IMG/VR virus record: IMGVR_UViG_3300049423_000014
Coordinates: 1-24,851 of that record
Source: a virus
Length of the DNA: 24,851 nt
Direction: 5' to 3' (one strand)
The notes beneath the pieces were generated by a model. That model saw nothing but the letters and a program-made list of their open reading frames with translations. It ran no database searches and was not told where the DNA came from. This document shows, piece by piece, positions 14,296 to 22,734 of this stretch. The position numbers and the translations under genes are program-made. Every line of letters starts with the position of its first letter. The first letter of the stretch is position 1.

Positions 14296-14420
14296 CCACC
14301 CTTCCGTAGGGGGGTAGGGGGTCTGAATCTCTACAGACGGCGGCCAGAGATGCGTGCGCCTGCACAGATTTTTGCGCGTGCAAATTGAAAACATTTTTTT
14401 GAAGAATTGAGCCCACCCCC
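14296..14420 (+). other. G-rich gap between HNH and small terminase, candidate cos region
   Basis: Contains CCCTTCCGTAGGGGGGTAGGG near 14299-14320, then CTCTACAGACGG, and an AT-rich run of A and T before the terminase start. Cohesive-end sites of HK97-like phages lie next to HNH/TerS, and G-rich runs of this look are common there. No overhang can be defined from sequence alone. Confidence 0.4.
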
Positions 14421-14885
14421 ATGGCTGGTCGTAAGCCGCTTCCGCTGGCAATCAAACAGATTAAAGGCACCGTGCAGAAATGCCGGACCAACCCCCACGA
14501 GCCCCGGCCGACTACGGCACTCTGCACGCCGCCCGAATACATGAGCGACGCGGCCAAGGAGGCGTGGAACTACGCGGTGGCGAATTCGCCGCCCGGTCTC
14601 TTATCCGCGCTGGATGGCGCAGTGCTGGAACGCTGGGCGAACTGCTCTGGCCTGTACCGCGAGGCGCTGGCCAAGATCAATCGCGCCGGTGTCTCGGGGA
14701 TGATCATCAAGACACCAAGCGGCATCTTGCGTCGCTCGCCACTGATGGACGTGATTCGCGAACTGGCCATGGAGATGAAGGCCTACGAGACCGAGATGGG
14801 CTTCACCCCTGCGGCACGTTCACGGATTTCGGCACCCAGTGACGCCCCACGGGATAACGACCCTTGGGCCGATATTGCGGGTTGA
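14421..14885 (+). CDS. terS: Terminase small subunit, P27 family
   Basis: A 154-residue protein with the P27-type start AGRKPLPLAIKQIKGT and a central helical part (AKEAWNYAV, LERWANCSGLYREAL) followed by RRSPLMDVIRELAMEM, as usual for this family. It recognises the packaging site and recruits the large subunit. The N-terminal Lys/Arg-rich segment probably binds DNA. Length is normal. The ATG at 14421 starts the conserved motif; no strong ribosome site is seen, only GAAGAATTGAG upstream. The stop overlaps the large subunit start. Confidence 0.92.
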   Translation: MAGRKPLPLAIKQIKGTVQKCRTNPHEPRPTTALCTPPEYMSDAAKEAWNYAVANSPPGLLSALDGAVLERWANCSGLYREALAKINRAGVSGMIIKTPSGILRRSPLMDVIRELAMEMKAYETEMGFTPAARSRISAPSDAPRDNDPWADIAG

Positions 14886-16603
14886 TGTCGATGACCAAAC
14901 TTGACTATGCAGCCATCGCCCGGCAGTACGCCAAAGACGTTGTTGCCGGGAAAATCCTGACCTGCAAGTGGGTCCAGCGCGCGTGCGAACGCCAACTGGC
15001 AGACCTGAACCGGTTCAAAGGCAAAGACAGCCCTTATCGCTTCAACCCGAAGCTCACAACCAAGGATGGTCGGGCATTTCACCCCGCCGACAACCTGTGC
15101 GCCTTCATTGAGCGCTTGCCCCACGTCAAAGGACCGCTGGCAGGCGCGACGATCAAGTTGGAACCCTGGCAGGTGTTCATCCTGACCACCGTGTTCGGCT
15201 GGGTCAAGCCCGACGGCAATCGCCGCTTTCGGCGCTCGTACATCGAAGTGCCACGCGGCAACGCCAAGTCGACCCTGTCGTCTGCGCTTGCTCTGTACAT
15301 GCTGGCCGCTGATGGCGAAGGTGGTGCGGAGGTTTATTCCCTTGCCACAACCCGCGACCAGGCGCGCATCGTGTTTGGGGATGCGCAGACCATGGCGCGC
15401 AGGTCACAGGGCTTTCGCAGCCGGTTTTCTGTCAACGTCGGTGCGCACAACATGAACGTGCTGCAGACCGGCTCCAAGTTTGAAGCGCTGTCAGCCGAGG
15501 GTTCAACGCTCGACGGCCTGAACATTCACTTTGGCTGCATTGACGAGTTGCACGCCCACAAGACCCGCACTGTCTATGACGTGGTGGAGACCGGTACCGG
15601 TAAGCGAGACAACTCGCTCTTGTGGGTGATCACCACTGCAGGCAGCAACCGCTCAGGCATTTGCTACGAGGTGCGAACCTTTGTGACTCGGCTGCTCGAT
15701 GGCGTGTTCGAGGACGACAGCCAGTTTGGCATCGTCTACGGGCTGGACGACGGGGACGACTGGACAAGCGAAGACTCGCTGATCAAGGCGAACCCCAATT
15801 GGGGTATTTCTGTGCGCCCAGAAATTTTGGGACCGCTGCAGGCCAAGGCCATGCAGTTGCCCAGTGCGATGAACAACTTCAAGACCAAACACTTGAACGA
15901 GTGGGTCAATGCCGACACCGCATGGATGGACATGCGCTCTTGGGACGCGTGTGCTGATCAGGACCTGGACATCGAGTCCTTTGTGGGTCAGCCCTGCTGG
16001 GTGGGCCTGGACCTGGCCAGCAAGACAGACATTGCCGCCTTGGTGATTGTGTTTGCCCATCCTGAGATCGCCGATGCGTTCGCCGTCTTTGGCAAGTACT
16101 ACCTGCCCGAGGACACGGTCAACGCCAACGGCAACAGTCAGTACCCCGGTTGGATGCACACCGGACGGCTAACGGTGACGCCGGGCAATGTGATTGATTT
16201 CAGTTGGATCGAAGCGGACCTGAATGATCTGTCCTCGCGATTTGCGGTGCAGGCAGTAGCTTTTGATCCTTTTCAGGCGACTCAACTCTCGACCCGAATG
16301 ATGAGTGAGGGCCTGCCCATGATTGAAGTGCGTCCCACAGTGCTGAACTTTTCAGAGCCGATGAAGACGCTCGAAGCCCTGGTGCTTCAAAAGAAATTGG
16401 TTCACGACGGAGACCCGGTGCTGGGCTGGATGGTCAGCAACGTGGTGGCCCACCTGGACGCCAAAGACAACATTTACCCACGCAAGGAGCGAGCAGAAAA
16501 CAAGATCGACGGCATCGTTGCACTGATCATGGCGCTGTCGCGCGCGATCAAACCGGGCGACTCGGTGGTGCTGGGATCCGACTACGAGTTGATGTTGCTC
16601 TGA
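14885..16603 (+). CDS. terL: Terminase large subunit
   Basis: A 572-residue packaging motor. The ATPase has the degenerate Walker A RGNAKST (124-130) and Walker B IDE (219-221), followed by a coupling motif LLWVITTAGSNRSG. The RNase H-like nuclease has Asp376 (GLDLASKTD), Asp461 (AFDPFQ) and Asp542 (ENKIDGIVAL). It cuts the concatemer and pumps DNA into the prohead. ATG 14885 shares a base with the TerS stop; ATG 14891 and TTG 14864 are alternatives. It is the partner of the P27-type small subunit directly upstream. Confidence 0.95.
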   Translation: MSMTKLDYAAIARQYAKDVVAGKILTCKWVQRACERQLADLNRFKGKDSPYRFNPKLTTKDGRAFHPADNLCAFIERLPHVKGPLAGATIKLEPWQVFILTTVFGWVKPDGNRRFRRSYIEVPRGNAKSTLSSALALYMLAADGEGGAEVYSLATTRDQARIVFGDAQTMARRSQGFRSRFSVNVGAHNMNVLQTGSKFEALSAEGSTLDGLNIHFGCIDELHAHKTRTVYDVVETGTGKRDNSLLWVITTAGSNRSGICYEVRTFVTRLLDGVFEDDSQFGIVYGLDDGDDWTSEDSLIKANPNWGISVRPEILGPLQAKAMQLPSAMNNFKTKHLNEWVNADTAWMDMRSWDACADQDLDIESFVGQPCWVGLDLASKTDIAALVIVFAHPEIADAFAVFGKYYLPEDTVNANGNSQYPGWMHTGRLTVTPGNVIDFSWIEADLNDLSSRFAVQAVAFDPFQATQLSTRMMSEGLPMIEVRPTVLNFSEPMKTLEALVLQKKLVHDGDPVLGWMVSNVVAHLDAKDNIYPRKERAENKIDGIVALIMALSRAIKPGDSVVLGSDYELMLL

Positions 16604-16607
16604 ACTG

Positions 16608-18092
16608 ATGGGATTTTTAAGCTTCATTGATCGGCTCCGTGGCCCGAGCGCCTCCGGTGGAGATCGCTCGCCATGGGGAGACTTCTTTTTTGAGCCTGTC
16701 TCTGCTCGCACTGGCAGTGGCATGCGCGTCTCACCCGACAGCGCGCTTCGCCTTGCAGCGGTCTATGCCTGCGTTCGGGTCTTGTCGGAGTCCATGGCTT
16801 CGCTTCCGCTGGTCATCTACCAACGCCGTGCCGACGGTGGCAAAGACAAGGTCACCGACCACTGGCTTTACCGTTTACTTGCCAAACGGCCCAACCGCTT
16901 TCAAAACCCGTTTGAATGGCGTGAGATGCTGCAAGGCCATCTCGCACTGCGCGGCAACGCCTACAACCAGATCATCACCAACGCCAAAGGCGAGGTGGTG
17001 GAGTTGATGCCTCTTCATCCGGACCGCATCCGGTTGGAGTTGCTGCCCTCTGGCGAATACCGTTACCGGTTTACAGACCGGTTTGGCAATGAGTCAATCT
17101 TGCCGCGCGGAGAGGTTTGGCATTTGCGCGGCCTATCCTCCGACGGCTTGCTTGGCATGAGTCCGATCGAACTTGCCAGAGAAAACCTCGGAATGGCACT
17201 AGCCGCCCAAGACTACGGCGCGCGTTTCTTTGCCAACGACGCCAAGCCTACCGGCGGCTGGATTGAGTTTCCGGGCTCCTTCAAGGACTCCGAGGCCAAG
17301 AAGGTGTTTCGTGAGTCCTACCAACAGGCGCAATCCGGGGCCAACCGGGGCAAGGTCCTGGTGCTTGAAAACGGGATGAAGTTTCACGAAGTGGGTGTTA
17401 CGAACAAGGATGCCCAGTTCCTGGAACTGCGCAAGTTTCAGATCACTGATGTGGCCAGGCTGTTTCGAGTGCCACCTCACATGATTGGCGATTTGGACCG
17501 GGCGACATTTTCCAACATTGAGCAACAAAGTCTTGAGTTTGTCATGCACACCATGACGCCCTGGGCTGAGCGCTGGGAAGCAAGCATCGAGTCCGAGTTG
17601 CTTCTCGAAGGTGACGACATCGAGATCGAATTTGATTTCGCCAACCTGATGCGCGGCGATGCTGCAAGCCGTGCATCGTATTACCAAAGCGGTATTCAGA
17701 ACGGCTGGCTCACACGCAATGAAGCACGCATTGCAGAGAACCTCAACCCGCTTGATGGCTTGGACGAACCACTTCGCCCGCTCAATATGGTCGAGGAAAG
17801 CACAGCAGAGGATGTGGCGCTTGATACCGAACAAGCGGAGGACCCGGTGGAAGAAGCAACGGTGCCCTCCGATGAAGCCGCTGCCCGCTTGCGTGCACTG
17901 ATCGATTCAAGTGCCGAGCGCTGGGCCAGGCGCATCGCTCGGGCCGGTCGGGTCGACGAGAAAGATCTGGCACTGATTGCGCAATCCCTGGCTGTGCCAG
18001 TGGACCGGGTGAGTGTCTGGGCGCAGGACAGCGTATCCATGGATGAACCGCATCTGTGCCAATCACTTAAATCACTGGGGATGACACCATGA
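16608..18092 (+). CDS. Portal protein, HK97 family
   Basis: A 494-residue portal subunit that forms the dodecameric ring at the head vertex. Family hallmarks are ALRLAAVYACVRVLSESMASL near residue 45, GNAYNQIITNAKGEV near 120, and RVPPHMIGDLDRATFSNIEQQ near 300. The C-terminal 100 residues are acidic, then helical (about 400-494), longer than in HK97 itself. The ATG at 16608 lies four bases after the terminase stop. The stop overlaps the protease start (ATGA). Confidence 0.94.
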   Translation: MGFLSFIDRLRGPSASGGDRSPWGDFFFEPVSARTGSGMRVSPDSALRLAAVYACVRVLSESMASLPLVIYQRRADGGKDKVTDHWLYRLLAKRPNRFQNPFEWREMLQGHLALRGNAYNQIITNAKGEVVELMPLHPDRIRLELLPSGEYRYRFTDRFGNESILPRGEVWHLRGLSSDGLLGMSPIELARENLGMALAAQDYGARFFANDAKPTGGWIEFPGSFKDSEAKKVFRESYQQAQSGANRGKVLVLENGMKFHEVGVTNKDAQFLELRKFQITDVARLFRVPPHMIGDLDRATFSNIEQQSLEFVMHTMTPWAERWEASIESELLLEGDDIEIEFDFANLMRGDAASRASYYQSGIQNGWLTRNEARIAENLNPLDGLDEPLRPLNMVEESTAEDVALDTEQAEDPVEEATVPSDEAAARLRALIDSSAERWARRIARAGRVDEKDLALIAQSLAVPVDRVSVWAQDSVSMDEPHLCQSLKSLGMTP

Positions 18093-19015
18093 ACCATCAA
18101 TTACTGGTTGCCGAATATTTGGCAACTCCCTGGGCATTGATGCCCGAACGGCTGAACGCAGTCACTGCTGTCATCGCACGCTGGTCGGGGGATGCCCGCG
18201 CAAGCGATGAGGTGATGCGCAATATTGCAGCCGACAGAAACGCAAGAGATGCACGTCGCCAATCCAGCGTGTCCAACTCTGGTGGCGGCATTGCGGTGCT
18301 TCCGCTTTACGGCATCGTGACGCAGCGCGGCAACATGGTGGACGATGTATCCGGTCCTGGTACTGCCAGCACTCAGCAGTTTTCAAACATGTTGCGCGCT
18401 GCTCTCCAAGATGAGACGGTCTCTCAAATCCTGATCGACATCGACAGCCCCGGCGGCAGTGTTTACGGTGTCGCGGAACTGGCCGATGAGATTGTCAGCG
18501 CCCGCGCCAAAAAGCCTGTCGTGGCCATCGCTAACAGCCTTGCCGCTTCGGCAGCCTACTGGATTGGTTGCTCAGCATCTGAGTTTTATGTCACACCCGG
18601 CGGCGAAGTGGGGTCCATCGGGGTGTGGCAAGCGCACCAGGACTACAGCAAGGCCATGGACGAGGCCGGTGTCAAAACTACGCTCATCTCGGCGGGAAAG
18701 TTCAAGGTTGAGGGCAATCCATATGCACCTTTGGACGAAGAAGCCCAGGGCTTTATGCAGTCCCGCGTTGATGACTATTACGCCGCGTTCACCAAAGCTG
18801 TGGCCAAGGGCAGAGGTGTACCCATCTCTCAGGTGCGAGATGGCATGGGTCAGGGCCGAGTTCTAGGAGCCGACGCGGCACTTGCTAGCAGCATGGTCGA
18901 CGGCATAGCCACCTTTGACGATGTCGTCAAAAAGATGCGCCGCGATGCGCGAACGCAAATCAAACCCAATGCATCACGGCTCAACCAGGCGAGGAATTCG
19001 CTGGCCTTGATGTGA
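18089..19015 (+). CDS. S49-family head maturation protease (SppA/lambda gpC-like)
   Basis: A 308-residue serine protease. The core has IDSPGG (118-123), nucleophile Ser154 (LAASAAYW) and general base probably Lys206 (KFKVEGNPY), 52 residues later, as in lambda gpC. It should cut scaffold and capsid N-termini inside the prohead. HK97 uses an unrelated protease, so this is the alternative solution seen in many siphoviruses. The C-terminal tail (about 270-308) is basic and might act as scaffold or targeting tail. No separate scaffold gene is seen. The start overlaps the portal stop. Confidence 0.92.
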   Translation: MNHQLLVAEYLATPWALMPERLNAVTAVIARWSGDARASDEVMRNIAADRNARDARRQSSVSNSGGGIAVLPLYGIVTQRGNMVDDVSGPGTASTQQFSNMLRAALQDETVSQILIDIDSPGGSVYGVAELADEIVSARAKKPVVAIANSLAASAAYWIGCSASEFYVTPGGEVGSIGVWQAHQDYSKAMDEAGVKTTLISAGKFKVEGNPYAPLDEEAQGFMQSRVDDYYAAFTKAVAKGRGVPISQVRDGMGQGRVLGADAALASSMVDGIATFDDVVKKMRRDARTQIKPNASRLNQARNSLALM

Positions 19016-19028
19016 ATATTTTTTCGGG

Positions 19029-19077
19029 CAGCACTCCGTAGAGGGCTGCCAGCAAAGTGAAGCGGCCCGTTGGCCGC
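19029..19077 (+). other. Two stem-loops after the protease gene
   Basis: GGCAGC with GCTGCC (about 19029-19050) and GCGGCC-CGTT-GGCCGC (19062-19077) can form consecutive hairpins in the protease-capsid gap. They may stabilise the capsid mRNA or tune read-through together with the terminator-like hairpin that follows. Confidence 0.5.
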
Positions 19078-19086
19078 ACCCCAAGC

Positions 19087-19121
19087 AACCACCTCGTCAA
19101 TTGAGACCCGGTGGTTTTTTT
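19087..19121 (+). terminator. Terminator-like hairpin upstream of the capsid gene
   Basis: AACCACC at 19087-19093 pairs with GGTGGTT at 19110-19116, followed by a T run. The loop is 16 bases with partial internal pairing. It ends 27 bases before the capsid ATG, so it either attenuates the upstream message or protects a processed capsid mRNA 5' end. Confidence 0.6.
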
Positions 19122-19148
19122 ACGTCCATTGATTTTGGAGAACCCCAA

Positions 19149-20462
19149 ATGAGTAAGCAATTGCGCGAGCTGCAGGCTCGCAAATCTACCCTGGTCAAAG
19201 AAGCGCGCGCGCTCACTGACCGCGCCGCATCCGATAACCGCGATCTGAATGATGAAGAGGCTACGGCCTTCGATGCGCTCAAGACCCGTATTGAGGCTGC
19301 CAGTAACGCCATCGACCGTGAGGCAAGCCTGATTGCGGAAGAAGCGCAAATGGCACAAGCCCCATCAAGCGCTGGCGCATTTATCACTGTCACTGACAAC
19401 CGCGAGGCCGACCCCATGCACGGCTTTCGCACTGCGGGCGAGTTCATGCAGGCGGTCTACCAGGCAGAAAAGCCCGGTAAGTCTCTCGATGATCGTTTGC
19501 TGATTGGTGGTGGCCGTGGTGCAGCAGCGCCCGGCACCTTTGCCAACGAGGCTTCGGGCCAAGACGGCGGCTTTTTGGTGCCGCCTCAGTTCTCTCAGCA
19601 AATCTTCAAACTCTCTTTGGGCGAGGACTCTTTGCTGCCCATGACCGATAACGTCGAGATTAGCGGCAACAGCATGGCATTCCCCAAGGACGAAACTACG
19701 CCTTGGGGCACCAACGGTATCCGCGCCTATTGGCAGGGTGAAGCGGCCTCGGCTGTGGCATCCAAGCCGGTGCTGGGCCTGGCCACGTTGCGCCTGAAAA
19801 AGCTGATGGCGCTGGTACCCACCACTGACGAACTGCTGGACGACGCCAATGCGCTGACCACCTACCTGCCCGAAAAAGTCGCATTGTCCATTCGCTGGAA
19901 AACCAATGAGTCCATCCTCTTTGGTGCTGGCAACGGTGTTCCAGTTGGAGCGCTCAGCTCTGGTGCGACGGTCACAGTGACCAAGGAGTCTGGTCAAGCA
20001 ACGCAAACGCTGGTGCCTCAGAACCTGGCCAAGATGATTGCGCGCTTGCCCTCGGGCAGCTTTGCCAATGCCGTCTGGATCGTGAACAACGATGTGCTGC
20101 CCGCACTCTTCACGCTGACGCTGGGCAACTACCCGATCTACATCCCCACGGGTCTGCCCGTCGGTGGTTTGCAGGTCTCGCCCTACGGTACGTTGCTGGG
20201 CCGCCCTGTGTTTGTGTCTCAACACGCCAACACCTTCTCGGCCCAAGGCGACATCTTGCTGGTGGACCTCAAGTACTACCAGACCATCACCAAGGCGGGT
20301 GGCATGCAGACCGCCACATCGATGCACCTGTACTTCGATGCGGACTTGACAGCGTTTCGCACGACCTTCCGCATGGACGGCCAGTCCAAGCTCAACAGCC
20401 CCATCACGCCTGCCAAAGGCAGCGCAACGATGTCGCCCTTTATCCAACTGGGCGCGCGCTAA
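19149..20462 (+). CDS. Major capsid protein, HK97 fold
   Basis: A 437-residue capsid subunit. Residues 1 to about 75 are a charged coiled coil (KQLRELQARKSTLVKEARAL), the delta/scaffold domain that the S49 protease would remove. The body has the family's GGFLVPPQFS entry strand near 150, LVPTTDELLDD near 235, and SQHANTFSAQGDILLVDL near 355. The ATG at 19149 has TTTTGGAG eight bases upstream; an upstream in-frame codon would place the terminator hairpin inside the message, and it is rejected. Confidence 0.95.
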   Translation: MSKQLRELQARKSTLVKEARALTDRAASDNRDLNDEEATAFDALKTRIEAASNAIDREASLIAEEAQMAQAPSSAGAFITVTDNREADPMHGFRTAGEFMQAVYQAEKPGKSLDDRLLIGGGRGAAAPGTFANEASGQDGGFLVPPQFSQQIFKLSLGEDSLLPMTDNVEISGNSMAFPKDETTPWGTNGIRAYWQGEAASAVASKPVLGLATLRLKKLMALVPTTDELLDDANALTTYLPEKVALSIRWKTNESILFGAGNGVPVGALSSGATVTVTKESGQATQTLVPQNLAKMIARLPSGSFANAVWIVNNDVLPALFTLTLGNYPIYIPTGLPVGGLQVSPYGTLLGRPVFVSQHANTFSAQGDILLVDLKYYQTITKAGGMQTATSMHLYFDADLTAFRTTFRMDGQSKLNSPITPAKGSATMSPFIQLGAR

Positions 20463-20488
20463 GCCGACCCCAACCTTAGGAGAAAACT

Positions 20489-20935
20489 ATGTTTCCCAAC
20501 GCAAAAGGCAGCGAACTGCTGTCCGTTCTCGCCACCATCGATCCTGCCGCGCAAGCGGCGGGAACAGTCACCACGGGCTGGATTTCTGTGGCCAACCACC
20601 ACGGGTTTCTCTCCCTGGTGCAGACCGGAGTACTGGGCACCAGCGCCACTGTGGATGCAAAGTTGCAGCAGGCGGTTGATTCAACCGGCACCAGCGCCAA
20701 GGACATCACGGGTAAGGCGATCACCCAGATCGTCAAAGCCACTGGTGACAACAAGCAGGCCTTGATCAACGTCAAGCCCGAGGAGCTCGATACGGTGAAC
20801 GGCTTTGGCTTTGTTCGCCTGTCAGTCACGGTGGGCGTGGCAGCAAGCCAGACCTCGGCCCAGGTGCTCGGCCTCAATCCACGCTTTGCGCCTGCGGATG
20901 CTTCCAACCAAGCGGCTGTGGTGCAGGTCATCTAA
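20489..20935 (+). CDS. Capsid-adjacent structural protein of unknown role
   Basis: A 148-residue protein with no cysteines, rich in Ala, Val, Thr and Ser, consisting of mixed helix and strand (TGWISVANHHGFLSLVQTGVL, FGFVRLSVTVGVAASQTSAQV). It follows the capsid gene with a strong AGGAG site and is followed with no gap by the connector gene. Position and composition fit a head decoration or stabilisation protein, but I do not recognise a family motif. Confidence 0.78.
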   Translation: MFPNAKGSELLSVLATIDPAAQAAGTVTTGWISVANHHGFLSLVQTGVLGTSATVDAKLQQAVDSTGTSAKDITGKAITQIVKATGDNKQALINVKPEELDTVNGFGFVRLSVTVGVAASQTSAQVLGLNPRFAPADASNQAAVVQVI

Positions 20936-21559
20936 ATGCCCATCCAACTCGTCACGCCACCCACAGAGGAGCCGGTGTCGCTTCTGGAGGCAAAGCTGCA
21001 TCTGCGGGTGGACTTTGACGAGGACGACATGCTGATCGCCTCACTCATCACTGCGGCCCGGCAGGCAGCCGAGACCTTGACTGGCAGGCAGTTAACCACT
21101 GCCCGCTGGAGGCAAGTGCTCGACTGCTTCCCCGGACCGTCGCTGATGGGTGTGCCAGCGGGGCAGGCTTTCACCTTGCCAGGCCATGCAATTCTGTTGG
21201 CCAAAGCACCGGTGCAGTCGGTTGTGTCGATCAATTACCTGGACATGGGCTCTGTGAATCAGACGATGCCTGCTTTGACCTACACGGTCGATGCCGCCTG
21301 TGAACCCGCGCGAATCACGCCGGTGTTCGGACAGATATGGCCGATTTGCTTGCCTCAGATCGGAGCGGTGTCGGTTACTTTTGACGCCGGGTACGGTACT
21401 GCTGCGCAAGTTCCAGAAGGTATCAAGAGTTGGATCAAGCTGCGCGTGGGCAGCTTGTATGCGCATCGCGAAGAGGTGGCTGCGCTATCTCGAGGACGCA
21501 TCGAATCATTACCCTTCATTGACGGCCTGCTCGATCCGTACAAGGTAGTGATGGCATGA
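20936..21559 (+). CDS. Head-tail connector protein (HK97 gp6-like)
   Basis: A 207-residue protein. The N-terminal part VSLLEAKLHLRVDFDEDDMLI, then SLITAARQAAETLTGRQL, is the diagnostic start of gp6/gp15-type adaptors that form a ring under the portal. The C-terminal WIKLRVGSLYAHREEV is the matching end helix. It is about twice the length of HK97 gp6, with a beta-rich middle (about 60-150), as in many proteobacterial phages. The ATG begins immediately after the previous TAA; the stop overlaps the next start (ATGA). Confidence 0.9.
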   Translation: MPIQLVTPPTEEPVSLLEAKLHLRVDFDEDDMLIASLITAARQAAETLTGRQLTTARWRQVLDCFPGPSLMGVPAGQAFTLPGHAILLAKAPVQSVVSINYLDMGSVNQTMPALTYTVDAACEPARITPVFGQIWPICLPQIGAVSVTFDAGYGTAAQVPEGIKSWIKLRVGSLYAHREEVAALSRGRIESLPFIDGLLDPYKVVMA

Positions 21560-21906
21560 ATCCGGTTCGCTCTGGTCAGTTAAACCGGCGCATTACCTTG
21601 CAGCGACTAAGCAATGCGCAAGACAGCTACGGCGGTCCGGTCCGAACTTGGCTGAATGTATCCACCGTTTGGGCCGACATTCAGCCCTTGACGGGACGCG
21701 AGCTGGAAAGTGCGCAGCGCATGGCCAGCGAAATCTCCCACCAAATCACGGTGCGATATCAGGCAAGTCTCACTGATACCCGCGTGGTATCAGGCTACCG
21801 GGCGATATACAAAGCCCGCATCTTCAACATCCACGCGGCGTTGAACGAGGACGAGAGCAATGTATTGGTCACGCTGCTGGCCTCAGAGGGTCTGGACGAT
21901 GGCTAA
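21556..21906 (+). CDS. Head closure protein (phage head-tail joining family)
   Basis: A 116-residue small beta-rich protein. The pattern SGQLNRRITLQR, YGGPVRTWL, VWADIQPLTGRELESAQ and ISHQITVRY is characteristic of head-tail joining proteins such as SPP1 gp16 and HK97 gp7, which plug the connector after packaging. Length is normal. The start overlaps the connector stop, and the next gene starts eight bases before this one ends. Confidence 0.92.
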   Translation: MNPVRSGQLNRRITLQRLSNAQDSYGGPVRTWLNVSTVWADIQPLTGRELESAQRMASEISHQITVRYQASLTDTRVVSGYRAIYKARIFNIHAALNEDESNVLVTLLASEGLDDG

Positions 21907-22384
21907 GTACGAAAGCGTTCAGATAGAAGGCCTTGATGCACTGGCCAAGGCATTGAAAGAGTTGCCTGACCGTGTTGCCAAGAACGGACTGCGCGCAGCG
22001 GTCTATGCCGGGGCCAAAGTCATTCGGGATGAAGCCAAGTTGCAGGCACCGGTTGCCACGGGCGATCTGGAACCCAACCAGCCTCCGCCAGGTACTTTGA
22101 AGCGTTCGGTGATTTTGAAACAGATCCCTGAGTTATCGAACAAGAACAAGCAGACCTTCTTTGTGACCGTTCGGCATGGCAAGAAGTACCGCAAGCAAGG
22201 CAAGAAGGGAAACCTTTCGCAAGACGCTTGGTACTGGCGCTTTGTGGAGTTTGGGACCGTAAAGATGTCCGCGCGACCGTTTCTGCGGCCTGCTTTTGAC
22301 ATGAAGAAAAACGATGCGCTAACGGCCATCAAGACACGGCTTGCTGAGCGCATTGAGCAAGCCGCACGCGAACTCAAAAAATGA
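21899..22384 (+). CDS. HK97 gp10-like tail completion protein
   Basis: A 161-residue protein. The features IEGLDALAKALKELPDRVA, AVYAGAKVIRDEAK and the C-terminal FGTVKMSARPFLRPAFD are typical of the HK97 gp10/neck protein family that links head to tail. A basic loop (KKYRKQGKKGNLSQD) is inserted in the middle. ATG 21899 lies within the end of the head closure gene; an in-frame start further upstream would add residues not seen in the family. The stop overlaps the next ATG. Confidence 0.9.
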   Translation: MAKYESVQIEGLDALAKALKELPDRVAKNGLRAAVYAGAKVIRDEAKLQAPVATGDLEPNQPPPGTLKRSVILKQIPELSNKNKQTFFVTVRHGKKYRKQGKKGNLSQDAWYWRFVEFGTVKMSARPFLRPAFDMKKNDALTAIKTRLAERIEQAARELKK

Positions 22385-22719
22385 TTCAGCAAGAACTTTT
22401 TGCGGCCCTCTCAGGTGTGGCCGGGGGAAGGGTGTTTCCGAACGTTGCGCCCAACAGCGTGTCAAAGCCCTACGTGGTCTATGCCCGCGTATCCAGCGCA
22501 CCAGAAAACACCCTGGCAAACGGCGCACCCATTGAAAACACCCGCCTGCAGGTGGACTGCTTTGACACCACCTACGCCGCTGCCGTTGCCTTAGCCGAGA
22601 CGGTCAAAGCGGCCATGAAAAGCAGTTCCATCACCCACCTCTTGCTTCTCGAGCAAGACCAATTCGAGCCCGAGGCATTGCTGCACCGGGTGATTTTGGA
22701 TTTTTCGATCTGGCACTAA
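22381..22719 (+). CDS. Tail completion protein, DUF3168 (gp17-like)
   Basis: A 112-residue protein with the family pattern IQQELFAALSGV, VFPNVAPNSVSKPYVVY, LQVDCFDTTYAAAVALAETV and a terminal HRVILDFSIWH. Members such as SPP1 gp17 and lambda gpU-like terminators cap the tail tube and join it to the head. It is coupled to the gp10-like gene by an ATGA overlap. Confidence 0.9.
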   Translation: MIQQELFAALSGVAGGRVFPNVAPNSVSKPYVVYARVSSAPENTLANGAPIENTRLQVDCFDTTYAAAVALAETVKAAMKSSSITHLLLLEQDQFEPEALLHRVILDFSIWH

Positions 22720-22734
22720 CTTTAGGAGAACCCC

